Below, in pieces: positions 48,068 to 56,871 of a DNA stretch of 64,000 nucleotides. Positions within the stretch are counted from its first letter, which is position 1. Each line of letters begins with the position of its first letter. Location: the IMG/VR virus record IMGVR_UViG_3300017917_000199, positions 1 to 64,000 of that record; one strand, given 5' to 3'. The DNA is from a virus. Position numbers and translations under genes: made by a program. Under the pieces are notes generated by a model. That model searched no databases, was not told the DNA's origin, and saw only the letters and a list, made by a program, of their open reading frames with translations.

Positions 48068-50764
48068 TTATGCGTATGTTGCACCTACTGTATACCACTG
48101 AGTAGAACTTGATGCAATAAATTGTAATGAACTTGACGTAGGCATTGTTAATGCTGCGTTAGCTGCTTGTGAATTTATAATCGCGCTACTAGCAGGATAT
48201 ACCAATAAACTATTTGCGCTAGTGTTAACAATATTAATTACCATACCTGCTACTGCTGTAGGTAATACAACACCTTGACCAGTTGATACTGTAGATACGA
48301 TGTTGATTTCTTTTGTTAGCGGAGTCGCGTTACCTTGAACAGTTCCTGCGGCACTAATTCCAGTGTTTACTGAACGAATATGATAACCCGTTGTTATAAC
48401 ATTCCCACTTGTTATATTTCCAGATGAACTAACATTACCGAATATATTGCCAATTATATTACCTGCGTTAATATTACCAGATACAATCAAATATGATAAC
48501 GTACCAACTTCTGTAATGTTAGGTTGTGAAGATGCGGCTGTTGCAAATTTACCAGTAAAGAAATTTGCTGTTGCAAGATTTCCTAAATTAGCATTTACTG
48601 ATATGATATTCCCGCCTACAGTTAGTGCACCTGTTGTCTTGTTGAACGTTAAATTCGCGTTACCTGCATAAGTAGAACCACCGTCATTGAATATAACTTG
48701 AGTATTTGCACCTTGCGCCGGAACCAATGTTGCAGTGTCCCAAGACAATGAACCACTTCCGTTTGTTCGTAAGAATGCGCCATTAACGCCACCTGTAATA
48801 GTTACATTACCGTTAGGACCTAAGTTAGTCAAACCACTAACTGTAAGTCCTGTTAATGTACCTACACTAGTAACATTAGGTTGACTTGCAGTTGTTAGAC
48901 TACCTGTTAATCGTGTAGCTATTACACCTGTAGCACCTATGTTACCTACGTTAGCATTGCCCGTAACATTTAATGTACCTGCAACATTCACCCCAGTACT
49001 GGTTACAACCTGTACATTAGATACACCTGCAACACTCGTATTTACATTACCATTTAAATCTACAGAAACGTTGCTTGTTCCATTAACAATAAATGAACCT
49101 GCAGCTACTGAGATGTTGCTGATTTGCCAACCATCACCCGCTAAGTATGCTCCTTTAATTGTACCACTATTAGCATAAACATTACCTGCTACTACGTTAG
49201 CAGTTACAGCTAAAGCACTTAATGTACCTACACTAGTAATATTAGGTTGTGCATTAGTAGTTACTGTTCCAGCTGTAGTAGCACTTGTTGCGGTTGTAGC
49301 TGTTGTAGCTAAGCCTGCATTAGTTGCGTAAGTTGCATTTGCAACAGTTCCTGTAACATTACCACCTGCTATATTTGATAATCCACTACCGTCACCACTT
49401 ACATTAGTGAATACACCATTACTAGCACCAATATTACCAACATTAGCGTTACCAGAAACTGATAGTGTTGATAGTACACCTACACCAGTAATGTTGGGCT
49501 GTGTGGCGGTTGTTACTGTTCCGGCTGTAGTAGCGTTACCTGATAAGTTAGCTGTTATAACATTTGCTGAAAAACTTCCATTAGCATCACGAATGACAAC
49601 AGTATTAGGTGTTGCTGCACTGTCAGTTGTGTACCCGTCTAATAAATCAGCGTTTAAGTTTGCAACTTTGGTTGTACTAGATACTGATAGTGGTGCCGTG
49701 CCTGTCGCAATAGTAGAAATTAGTTGACCAGCAGTTATTAGGTTTGATCCAGTTATATTGCCAGAAGAATCTAGCGTACCAGCAACATTAACACCCGTTG
49801 ATTTAACTATTAATACGTTTGCGGTACCCGCTACACTTAAATTAATATTACCACTAGCTGCAGGAATATTTAAATTGCTCGTACCATTAGACAACGGGCT
49901 TACTAAGTTACCTATTACTACATTTGCTAGTGTAGTATCACCAGTTACATTTAATGTACCGGCAACATTGACACCCGTACTAGTTACAACGTGTACGTTA
50001 GCCACGCCGCCAACACTTGTATTAACATTACTATTTGTAACAACAATTACATTACTTGTACCGCCTTCAATTTTGTTACCGGCAGAAACTGACAAATTAG
50101 ATAATAGATAACCATCACCGCTGAAATAATTAGCTGTTACTAAATTACCTAAATTAGCATTTCCTGATGTGATATTTCCCGCAACACCTAAACTAGTTAA
50201 TGTACCTACACTTGTAATATTTGGTTGTGCATTAGTTGTTAATGTGCCTGTAAAGAAATTAGCACTTATCGAGTTTCCAGCTGTAATATTTCCTACATTA
50301 CTGTTACCGGTTACATTTAATGCACCTACTACTGATAGATTACTACCTACGTTTGCATAACCTGTTACTATTAGATTCCCTCCCACATTAGAGTTTCCTG
50401 TAACAGATGAATTTCCAGTTAATGACAAATTACCGGTAGATAAAGTTGGAGGAACGTCAATATATAATTGTTGCGATGTATTAGAAAGTATAGCAGTGGT
50501 TCCACCATTACTACCAATACCTACACTCAATGTCGATGTTCTTACTTGAACACACGCTAATGTAGCACTGACTACAACGTTTCCAGTGGGAGAACTAACG
50601 GATATACCGGCGCCTGGTGTATTGTTAACAGTAACAACACTACCTAAAATAGTTGTAGCGTATAGTTCGGAAAAGTTATTTTGTACCTTTTGAAACGCGG
50701 TTCGTATCGCATCTGCATCTGGATCGTCTGGAAACGCTCCAAAATCAATATATTGTTGTGCCAT
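48068..50764 (-). CDS. Repetitive Gly/Asn/Thr/Val tail fibre protein
   Basis: 898 residues. N-terminal docking segment (YIDFGAFPDDPDADAIRTAF, QNNFSELYATT). The body is built of many degenerate repeats around NVTGNSNVGNI, TSGNANLGNLVTANYFSGDG and NAQPNITSVGTLTSLGV, consistent with a triple beta-helix shaft. The C-terminus (ANTQVIFNDGGSTYAGN; VVLPTAVAGMVINIVNTSAN) looks like a tip domain. Extremely low Cys/Trp. Repeats make recombination and host-range change likely. Late promoter and good SD upstream. Confidence 0.78.
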   Translation of the reverse strand: MAQQYIDFGAFPDDPDADAIRTAFQKVQNNFSELYATTILGSVVTVNNTPGAGISVSSPTGNVVVSATLACVQVRTSTLSVGIGSNGGTTAILSNTSQQLYIDVPPTLSTGNLSLTGNSSVTGNSNVGGNLIVTGYANVGSNLSVVGALNVTGNSNVGNITAGNSISANFFTGTLTTNAQPNITSVGTLTSLGVAGNITSGNANLGNLVTANYFSGDGYLLSNLSVSAGNKIEGGTSNVIVVTNSNVNTSVGGVANVHVVTSTGVNVAGTLNVTGDTTLANVVIGNLVSPLSNGTSNLNIPAASGNINLSVAGTANVLIVKSTGVNVAGTLDSSGNITGSNLITAGQLISTIATGTAPLSVSSTTKVANLNADLLDGYTTDSAATPNTVVIRDANGSFSANVITANLSGNATTAGTVTTATQPNITGVGVLSTLSVSGNANVGNIGASNGVFTNVSGDGSGLSNIAGGNVTGTVANATYATNAGLATTATTATSATTAGTVTTNAQPNITSVGTLSALAVTANVVAGNVYANSGTIKGAYLAGDGWQISNISVAAGSFIVNGTSNVSVDLNGNVNTSVAGVSNVQVVTSTGVNVAGTLNVTGNANVGNIGATGVIATRLTGSLTTASQPNVTSVGTLTGLTVSGLTNLGPNGNVTITGGVNGAFLRTNGSGSLSWDTATLVPAQGANTQVIFNDGGSTYAGNANLTFNKTTGALTVGGNIISVNANLGNLATANFFTGKFATAASSQPNITEVGTLSYLIVSGNINAGNIIGNIFGNVSSSGNITSGNVITTGYHIRSVNTGISAAGTVQGNATPLTKEINIVSTVSTGQGVVLPTAVAGMVINIVNTSANSLLVYPASSAIINSQAANAALTMPTSSSLQFIASSSTQWYTVGATYA

Positions 50765-50784
50765 TTTTATATCACCTTATCTAT

Positions 50785-50792
50785 TATTTATC
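50785..50792 (-). promoter_or_regulatory. Late promoter GATAAATA
   Basis: GATAAATA on the minus strand, 20 bases before ATG 50764, with AAGGTGA as SD. Confidence 0.6.
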
Positions 50793-50814
50793 GTTTTTAG
50801 ATAAATGGATGCCC

Positions 50815-50842
50815 AAAAAAATACCCGACTGTTGCCGGGTAT
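50815..50842 (-). terminator. Intrinsic terminator after 706-residue gene
   Basis: Stem ATACCCG/CGGGTAT, 8-base loop, T-run of at least 6 on the minus strand. Confidence 0.85.
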
Positions 50843-50860
50843 TTTTAATTTAAGTTAGTA

Positions 50861-52981
50861 TCACTTGATACCTGCTAACTTTTTCCAGTCATTAACTGAT
50901 TCGTTAGTAGCACCATTGTAACCCATGCGGTCATTCTGACCTGCGATTACAGGGACTGTTGTTTGACCGGTTGATTTCTTCTTATTCAAACCACTAGAAA
51001 TAACATCAGTCATAAACTTGATATCAGTTTCAAATGTATCATCAGCACTGTTTGCATAAGATTCTTCTAAATCTTTTTCTTCTTCGGCTGCTGCTTCATA
51101 AGATGCTGCTTCAGCTTCGTGTTCACCTTTAGCGTAGTTTGCAGATGCTTCGTCTTCGGCAGCTTCTGCATTTTCGTCAGCAGAAGTTTCTTGTTCTTCT
51201 GTTTCGTCTTCTGCTACTTGGTAAGTACGTTGATCCATTGTTTCTGTTTCTTCAACAGCTTCTTCGTCATCACATCCGCAATCAGATTTTCCGCATGCAT
51301 CACATACTTCTTCGTGGTCTTCATCTTCAAAGTCGTGGTCATGACCAGCAAATCCTGCTTCTGGACCTTTTGGCTCAGCACCTACTACCTTTTTGATTAA
51401 GTTCATCATGCCATCATGGTCATCAACTACATCAATCTCAGCACCACCTGTACCGATTTCTGCAGGCTCACCTTTATCTACTGTCATTGGTGCTGCTGCA
51501 GGAGCTTCTTCACCACCAAACAAACCTAAACCAGCTTGCTTAATTAATGCTAATAGTTGGTCAGCTTCACCGTCTTGTGCAGTTACTGAAACTGAATCAG
51601 GCATTCCTTGTTGACCTTTACTGATAGAAACAGTCATACCTTCACTAACTTCTTCTTTACCTTCTAGTAAAGCATTTAGTTCTTTGTCCCATGATTCAAA
51701 AGCAAATGGGCTTTCAGTTACTTTAGCATCATAATTTGTTTTGTCTGTAAATGTTTTGCCACCAACACTGAACTTACCACCTTTTGGTGTCTTGGCAAGT
51801 GCTGCTGTAAATGCATTGCCTTCTTCTACACCATCGTGTTCAGCTTGGTCAGCCATGCCACTTACTGTTGCTGGAGGTGTTGTTTCACCTACATAACCTT
51901 GTATTGGCATCTGTCCATAGCACTCATCTAGACCTTCTTTGTAGCCTTCGTGATAATGTCTTGCTTCTTCCATATCGTCATAACGGCAGTTATAACCTTC
52001 TTTTGCAAGAGCATGTGCCTTACCTGCTAATCTTGCAGATTGTAATTTATGATTCATACCTTCATCAACTTTCTTTTTGTCTTGTGCGGCTTTTTTCATT
52101 GACTCTTTCTTGTTGCCGTCTTTGTCTAAATCTAAGAAGTCAGGTTTAGCTTTACCTTCTAATGTAGTTGCGCTACGTCCTGCACCTAATCCTGCACCTG
52201 CTGTGCTATCATCTGTAGGGATCGTACCTTCTTCAATGCTTTCATGTGTAGCACGTAGTTTAGCTAACACTGCACCCGCTACTTTTTCACCGCGTTCTTT
52301 AGAACCATAACGCTTTGCAGCGTCAGCAGCAATCTTAGCAAATTGCTTACCTGGCTTACCGATATCTTTACCAGCACGCGCTTTCTTAGCACTGTAATCA
52401 CCTGTAGCTTCATCCATGTCATCTTCTGACATAGTTTGTTGACCTTGTTGTACAGGCTGACCTGGTTTTTGTTGTTGAGTAGGAACAACAATCTGTGCTT
52501 TCTTTTGTTGTGCTAGTTTACTGATAGCATCTTTCATTGCTTGACCAGCAGGACTGTTATCATCAATGTGTAAGAAGCCTGCGCCAGTTTGCTGTGTGTC
52601 GCCTTGCTTACCAACTACTGGAATAGCTTGTTGAGCCATCATTTCATTCAATGCTGCATCCATTGAATCAAAATATTCTTTTAGTCTGTGCTTCTTAGAA
52701 ACAGTGCCTACTTCTTTCTTAGGCTTTTGTCCAGCACCTAAAGCAGCACCAAGACTCTTAGTATCAAACTTTTTCTCTTCGCCTGTCTCACTGTCAGCAT
52801 TCTTCTTAGGACGACCGCGACCCTTTTTAGGTGCATCAGCTTTTACTTTTTTGCCTTCAGAATCTTCATCGTCTTTGCGACCATAGCCACCTGGCTCAGC
52901 AGTGTGAATACGACCTTTACCTGTTTCTTTTGTAGCTTCATTCAACTGGTCTAGTTGTGATAATAAACTTTTGAAATCCAT
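50861..52981 (-). CDS. Large segmented head/core protein with capsid signal
   Basis: 706 residues, very acidic overall. MDFKSLLSQLDQLNEATKE ends in LNE|A, a prohead-protease consensus. Segments separated by Glu-rich sites: basic KKGRGRPKKNAD AT-hook-like patch (about 52-64); MDE|ATGDYSAKKARAGKDIG module (about 190-245); DFLDLDKDGNKKESMKKA (EF-hand-like Asp loop, about 284); ARHYHEGYKEGLDECYG; a CDACGKSDCGCDDE metal knot (about 575); poly-Glu/Ala stretch; final DWKKLAGIK. Probably a scaffold/core polyprotein cut into internal head peptides, comparable in role to T4 gp22/gp67/gp68. Terminator follows. Confidence 0.62.
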   Translation of the reverse strand: MDFKSLLSQLDQLNEATKETGKGRIHTAEPGGYGRKDDEDSEGKKVKADAPKKGRGRPKKNADSETGEEKKFDTKSLGAALGAGQKPKKEVGTVSKKHRLKEYFDSMDAALNEMMAQQAIPVVGKQGDTQQTGAGFLHIDDNSPAGQAMKDAISKLAQQKKAQIVVPTQQQKPGQPVQQGQQTMSEDDMDEATGDYSAKKARAGKDIGKPGKQFAKIAADAAKRYGSKERGEKVAGAVLAKLRATHESIEEGTIPTDDSTAGAGLGAGRSATTLEGKAKPDFLDLDKDGNKKESMKKAAQDKKKVDEGMNHKLQSARLAGKAHALAKEGYNCRYDDMEEARHYHEGYKEGLDECYGQMPIQGYVGETTPPATVSGMADQAEHDGVEEGNAFTAALAKTPKGGKFSVGGKTFTDKTNYDAKVTESPFAFESWDKELNALLEGKEEVSEGMTVSISKGQQGMPDSVSVTAQDGEADQLLALIKQAGLGLFGGEEAPAAAPMTVDKGEPAEIGTGGAEIDVVDDHDGMMNLIKKVVGAEPKGPEAGFAGHDHDFEDEDHEEVCDACGKSDCGCDDEEAVEETETMDQRTYQVAEDETEEQETSADENAEAAEDEASANYAKGEHEAEAASYEAAAEEEKDLEESYANSADDTFETDIKFMTDVISSGLNKKKSTGQTTVPVIAGQNDRMGYNGATNESVNDWKKLAGIK

Positions 52982-52992
52982 TTTAGTTATCC

Positions 52993-53622
52993 TTATTTGT
53001 TAAAACTAGCACCAGTTTTAGGTTTTGCTGGGCGTGTGATTGTAGTCATTGGACTCTTTGCACCTAACTTATCGTCAGATAGATATGGTTTGAAAGGGTC
53101 AAACGCATCAGGTGTTTCTTTAGCAGCATATTGCATTTCAATCTTATCATCTTTAGATTGATCCTTAATACTCTGTAAATATGAATCACCGTATGCTTTA
53201 GCAGCTTCTTTAGCACCAGGCTGTTCTTCCATTTCTTCGTGTGTAAGAACTGGGTTGTGATCCATTTCGTTTGCGTATCCTGCCATTTCGCTGTTGATGC
53301 TATCATCAAAGCTAGAACTAATACAACGAACCATATTTACGTTATAACCTAATAGTTGAGCAATTTGCTGAACCATTGGCTCTGTAGCTGGATATCTAAA
53401 TTCGCACTTTAGAATAGTTACAGACTGATTCGCCAAGTTAGGAAAACCATATGGGTCTTTTTGTATAGGTGTTTGAACTGGGTCAGAGATTTTAACTGGG
53501 TCAAACTTCTTCAAATTGTATTTGAACAAGTCAACAAAGTTTTTATCAACATCACCGGCGATTTTGATAGTGTAATTGTAAGTCTTTACACTTTCCATTA
53601 TGTATTGTTTGAGGCTTCGCAT
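52993..53622 (-). CDS. Conserved head-associated protein with capsid signal
   Basis: 209 residues from ATG 53622 (MRSLKQYIMESVKTYNYTIK; SD AGGAA). The start is the best match to T4 internal-protein signals (MKTYQEF[IL]xE), with IME|S. A conserved ferredoxin-like middle (FDPVKISDPVQTPIQKDPYG; EFRYPATEPMVQQIAQLLGY) and an acidic, disordered tail ending in KTGASFNK. Neighbour of the 706-residue protein. Likely a core component in the prohead, processed at maturation. Confidence 0.65.
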   Translation of the reverse strand: MRSLKQYIMESVKTYNYTIKIAGDVDKNFVDLFKYNLKKFDPVKISDPVQTPIQKDPYGFPNLANQSVTILKCEFRYPATEPMVQQIAQLLGYNVNMVRCISSSFDDSINSEMAGYANEMDHNPVLTHEEMEEQPGAKEAAKAYGDSYLQSIKDQSKDDKIEMQYAAKETPDAFDPFKPYLSDDKLGAKSPMTTITRPAKPKTGASFNK

Positions 53623-53642
53623 CGTGTTATTCCTGTATTCAG

Positions 53643-53650
53643 TATTTATC
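53643..53650 (-). promoter_or_regulatory. Late promoter GATAAATA
   Basis: GATAAATACT on the minus strand, 20 bases before ATG 53622; lies in the last codons of the upstream gene. Confidence 0.6.
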
Positions 53651-54131
53651 ATTTCTCATCGGTTTTTGAGTTGAGCATTCTTAGTAATTCGTTCCTATCT
53701 AATGATTTACCCTCACCGACTGGAGTGTTTTCAATTTCTTCTGTTTTGCTAGCAAGTTTTTGGTCTAGTTGTGCTTTCTTTAACTGCAAATCAAGCATTT
53801 TTAGCTTTTTATTAATCTTTGCTGTCTTAGCTGTGATAGCGTGTCCTAGCATAGAACTAGCACTATTGAATATTTCACTAGCAAAACGACTATCAACTTG
53901 CATACCTAGATCCATTAAGTCTTTATAACTGCTAGTGGCAAGTTGTGCTAACTCGTCCATTTCTCCATCCGCAGCTTCTAAACCTTTAACTTGAGGTAAT
54001 GCATTTTCAATCTTTTCTAAGTTATTCAATGCTTCTGTTGTTATTTCTTCTGCATCCTGAGGAATGTTCAGCATAACACCGCTAGTGTCATCTTCAGGAA
54101 GTTCAAATAATTCGTTGAGTTTTTTGGTCAT
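53649..54131 (-). CDS. gp16: Probable small terminase subunit, gp16-like
   Basis: 160 residues, helical, acidic N-terminus (LFELPEDDTSG). Central block SSYKDLMDLGMQVDSRFASE then a coiled coil HAITAKTAKINKKLKMLDLQ, as in T4 gp16, whose middle has the same 'residue-poor loop then long coil' arrangement. The large terminase gp17 is not in the window, so the call is tentative. Overlaps the late promoter of the next gene. A late element ends 5 bases before its ATG with no SD. Confidence 0.5.
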   Translation of the reverse strand: MTKKLNELFELPEDDTSGVMLNIPQDAEEITTEALNNLEKIENALPQVKGLEAADGEMDELAQLATSSYKDLMDLGMQVDSRFASEIFNSASSMLGHAITAKTAKINKKLKMLDLQLKKAQLDQKLASKTEEIENTPVGEGKSLDRNELLRMLNSKTDEK

Positions 54132-54136
54132 GAAAG

Positions 54137-54144
54137 TATTTATT
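54137..54144 (-). promoter_or_regulatory. Late promoter AATAAATA, leaderless geometry
   Basis: AATAAATACT on the minus strand, 5 bases (CTTTC) to ATG 54131; no SD in the 12-base gap between genes. Confidence 0.58.
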
Positions 54145-54581
54145 TACTTACGTGAACCATTTCTAAAAAGGTCATCTTCTGTGATTACACGAAACGTATA
54201 ACCTTGCTGTTTGCAGTAAGCAGTTGCTGCTTGCCACTTAGCATGATTGATAGCTACAATAGCCCTGTCTTTAGCACTAGCTACTCTACTTTCAATAAGA
54301 CTCTGTTTCTTTGGTTTTATTTCCACAATTTCAGCAAGTTGTCTGCCGTGTTTGTTTTGATATACTACGAAAAAGTCAGGAACGTAACGTGACATTTTTC
54401 CAGTCAATGGGTGACGATAAGGTACTGATATAGCTTCACTGGCCCAATACAATATATTTGCATTGTTATCGCAGAAGTTCATAAATGTAAGTTCCCAGCC
54501 ACTACGATATTTAGGCTTATGATTCCCTACATATTTCTGAGGGTTCTTGGGAGTAAAGATTCCTTGTGCCCAGTTTCCCAT
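54144..54581 (-). CDS. gp4: Head completion nuclease-fold protein, gp4-like
   Basis: 145 residues. NPQKYVGNHKPKYRSGWELT, then FMNFCDNNANILYWASE and YVPDFFVVYQ with AEIVEIKPKK: the PD...ExK core of the TnsA/PD-(D/E)xK fold, as in T4 gp4 (gp50.65), which finishes the DNA-filled head before tail joining. Size equals T4 gp4 (about 150). Close-packed with the 119-residue gene. Confidence 0.82.
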   Translation of the reverse strand: MGNWAQGIFTPKNPQKYVGNHKPKYRSGWELTFMNFCDNNANILYWASEAISVPYRHPLTGKMSRYVPDFFVVYQNKHGRQLAEIVEIKPKKQSLIESRVASAKDRAIVAINHAKWQAATAYCKQQGYTFRVITEDDLFRNGSRK

Positions 54582-54583
54582 GA

Positions 54584-54943
54584 TTATTGCACTATGTTAC
54601 GTGCCACTGGTTGATTAGATTGTGGTATTGTACTAATACCATATAAACTAGTTTTAGATTTGAAACTGTTCATGTAATATGCCATTGTTCTGTTCATATC
54701 CATTTTAGTTCCACTCTGCAAACTTTGTAATAAATCTAAAATATAGATATTTGTTTCTTGTGCGATTCTAAAAAGAAACGCGGTAAAGTTGTTGGCAATT
54801 TGATTAGTTGCACACACTGATCTGAAGTATCCATTAACTACATCATACTCACTAGGATTAACGACCAAGTCTATTGAATAAAAATCGTCAAATATTCTTA
54901 TTGTTTGGTCTAAACCTGATCTTGAATCTATAATTTTTGGCAT
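54584..54943 (-). CDS. Conserved virion-associated hypothetical
   Basis: 119 residues. Helical, with FDDFYSIDLVVNPSEYDVVN and MAYYMNSFKSKTSLYGIS. Lies between tube-like protein and gp4 and is conserved in position in T4-like aquatic phages, to my recollection. Role unknown, probably baseplate or head-neck. Confidence 0.58.
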   Translation of the reverse strand: MPKIIDSRSGLDQTIRIFDDFYSIDLVVNPSEYDVVNGYFRSVCATNQIANNFTAFLFRIAQETNIYILDLLQSLQSGTKMDMNRTMAYYMNSFKSKTSLYGISTIPQSNQPVARNIVQ

Positions 54944-54950
54944 AATATTT

Positions 54951-56153
54951 TTAATCTCTTACCGGAGGAGGACTTGATCTACCTGTTGTTTGCCCAGCTT
55001 GTCCTGGTCCAGGTGTTTGACCTGTTACAGGGAACTGGAATAAATTATTTCTATTTGGAGTATTTAATACTGAATTATACACACCTGCTTTAAGTTCTTG
55101 ACTTGCAACATTTTTAATATTAAGGTTCTTGAAAGTGTTATATGCAGTACCAGCTTTCTGTATTGCGGCTATTGGATTTATGTTACCATTTTCATCGGGA
55201 GTCAAATCTTGTAATATACCATTAGCAGCATCTACTAATCCACCTTGACCTAATATCGTTGATTGAGAACCAGGTCTTGCTATAGGACTCAATGTTCTGT
55301 CATACAATCCAAGATTACCGAATGTTGTAATAATGTCGCTTGGATTTCTACCATTGATTGCACCGTCAAAATATTTGACAGTTTCATAATCAACTGTCAT
55401 TTTATTTTCCATTACACCTTGACCTTCACTATAATTATATTGGTCGTGTGAGTATCTAGTAATGATGGGATTTACTAATGTATAAGCAGAAAATTTATGT
55501 TGATTAAAACCAAATATAGTTATATTTCTAAAGAAAGGAGGTTTTGTTTCTCCGGTCGATGTTGCGGTATTGCTATTAATGCTTCTAGCAGTCTCGCCGA
55601 TATAGCCCCAAGAATTGTCACCTTCAATTTCTTGAGGTGTAGCATATTGGGTTCTTTTAGAATAATCTTTAACTAATTTTCCATTGTTTGGAATAACTTT
55701 AGTAGGCTCACCCAATGATCTTCCGGCTGATATATTAACTGGTCTATTGGGATCATTGTAATAATATGAATAGTAACTATACCATAGATTTCTTGCTAAG
55801 TTTCCATTGTCATCATGGAACGTGATATCTATTGGATCATACTTAATTTTTGTTTGTACAATTCTTTTACGATTGTACTGATTCATTTGGTGTGTTTCTA
55901 GTGTAAAGTTAGGCAATGCTGCACTTTTAACAGTGAGAGACAAATTATTTGTTGTCCCTATATTAGAAAATGTAGTAACTTCAGGATTAATATCAAATAC
56001 AACGTGAAATAAAAATTTGAGTTTAGGTGCATACTGATAAGAATTGCTTCTAAAAGTTTGCGCTGCATGGGTATAATCACGAAGGTAATCGCTGCCGAAG
56101 AAAGCTCCGGCAGCGTCACGTAATTGGTTTTGTGCCCAGTTACCTAAACTCAT
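54951..56153 (-). CDS. Tail tube/baseplate tube-initiator-like protein
   Basis: 400 residues. After MSLGNWAQNQLRDAAGAFFG comes a tube-like domain: FLFHVVFDINPEVTT, LTVKSAALPNFTLETHQMNQ, YNRKRIVQTKIKYDPIDITF HDDNGN-type strands, the same order as gp19 and T4 gp54. C-terminal 150 residues are Gly/Asn/Pro-rich and probably flexible. Follows gp19 by 9 bases. gp54/gp48-like tube initiation is my best guess; exact T4 equivalent uncertain. Confidence 0.6.
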   Translation of the reverse strand: MSLGNWAQNQLRDAAGAFFGSDYLRDYTHAAQTFRSNSYQYAPKLKFLFHVVFDINPEVTTFSNIGTTNNLSLTVKSAALPNFTLETHQMNQYNRKRIVQTKIKYDPIDITFHDDNGNLARNLWYSYYSYYYNDPNRPVNISAGRSLGEPTKVIPNNGKLVKDYSKRTQYATPQEIEGDNSWGYIGETARSINSNTATSTGETKPPFFRNITIFGFNQHKFSAYTLVNPIITRYSHDQYNYSEGQGVMENKMTVDYETVKYFDGAINGRNPSDIITTFGNLGLYDRTLSPIARPGSQSTILGQGGLVDAANGILQDLTPDENGNINPIAAIQKAGTAYNTFKNLNIKNVASQELKAGVYNSVLNTPNRNNLFQFPVTGQTPGPGQAGQTTGRSSPPPVRD

Positions 56154-56162
56154 AATTTAAAT

Positions 56163-56807
56163 TTAAGCAGCTTGGTTAGAACCGATACCTGTTGTAGAAC
56201 CAGTAGCTCCACTTAATGCACGACCTACACTTGTTCCTACACCAGAACTCAATGGTGACTGAACTGCATTATCGTAACGAATTGTCAAAGAAATTGTTAC
56301 AACATCGTTAGTTCCATAATTTAATGTATTGTAATTAGCTGCTTGGATGAAGCATCCATAGCATTCCCAAGTTTCTAATACTGTAGGAACTGCTGTACCG
56401 TTACCACCGTCTAAGATTTCAATGTTTGTCTGGAATTTGTAATCTTGGCCAGTAGCTGCTGATGCTTGCTCAACAAAGTCTAATTGTTTCTGTAGTTGTT
56501 GACCAACTAACTTAGAAACTTGTCCACCTGCATCATCTCTAATGTTAACTGTCAATGCTGTCCACTCATGGCGACCAGCTAGATACATTGTAGAGTTGTA
56601 TACGGGAATACTAATTTCACCGAAACTAACTTGTGGGCGATTGATATCAATAACTTGCTTTGTTAGTTCGATTGTGTTTCCAATACCTAAATTCAAAAAG
56701 TTGACTCTGAAACGGTATTGTAATTTGGGCATCAACAAACCTTGGTTACCACCAGCGTTATCTGATGCTACGGTCATGTTGAACAATGATTGAGAGGCTG
56801 TTGCCAT
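56163..56807 (-). CDS. gp19: Tail tube protein, gp19-like
   Basis: 214 residues (T4 gp19: 163). YRFRVNFLNLGIGNTIELTK, INRPQVSFGEISIPVYNSTM, WTALTVNIRDDAGGQVSKLV and WECYGCFIQAANYNTLNYGT are the ordered tube-fold strands. Sits right after the sheath gene as in T4. Late promoter and TAGGAG SD. Confidence 0.9.
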   Translation of the reverse strand: MATASQSLFNMTVASDNAGGNQGLLMPKLQYRFRVNFLNLGIGNTIELTKQVIDINRPQVSFGEISIPVYNSTMYLAGRHEWTALTVNIRDDAGGQVSKLVGQQLQKQLDFVEQASAATGQDYKFQTNIEILDGGNGTAVPTVLETWECYGCFIQAANYNTLNYGTNDVVTISLTIRYDNAVQSPLSSGVGTSVGRALSGATGSTTGIGSNQAA

Positions 56808-56826
56808 TTCGTTTCTCCTATAATCT

Positions 56827-56834
56827 TATTTATC
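56827..56834 (-). promoter_or_regulatory. Late promoter GATAAATA for gp19
   Basis: GATAAATAAG on the minus strand, 19 bases before ATG 56807, with AGGAG in the leader. Confidence 0.65.
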
Positions 56835-56846
56835 TCTTTAACTGAT

Positions 56847-56862
56847 GCCCCCTTTCGGGGGC
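56847..56862 (-). repeat. GC hairpin after sheath gene
   Basis: GCCCCC/GGGGGC stem with GAAA-type tetraloop between gp18 and gp19. No U-run on the minus strand, so more likely an mRNA 3'-end stabiliser or weak attenuator than a full terminator. Confidence 0.5.
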
Positions 56863-56871
56863 TTTCAATTA

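Noticed and set aside
48939-50360. Long plus-strand open frames opposite the fibre gene
   Set aside because: They mirror the repetitive minus-strand gene, are Pro/Val/Leu-rich antisense translations, lack SD sites and fit no operon.
48068-50764. Repeats resembling a CRISPR-like array
   Set aside because: Repeats are degenerate, in frame with a coding sequence, and have no unique spacers; they are protein repeats.
56847-56862. Calling the hairpin after gp18 an intrinsic terminator
   Set aside because: No U-run on the transcribed strand.
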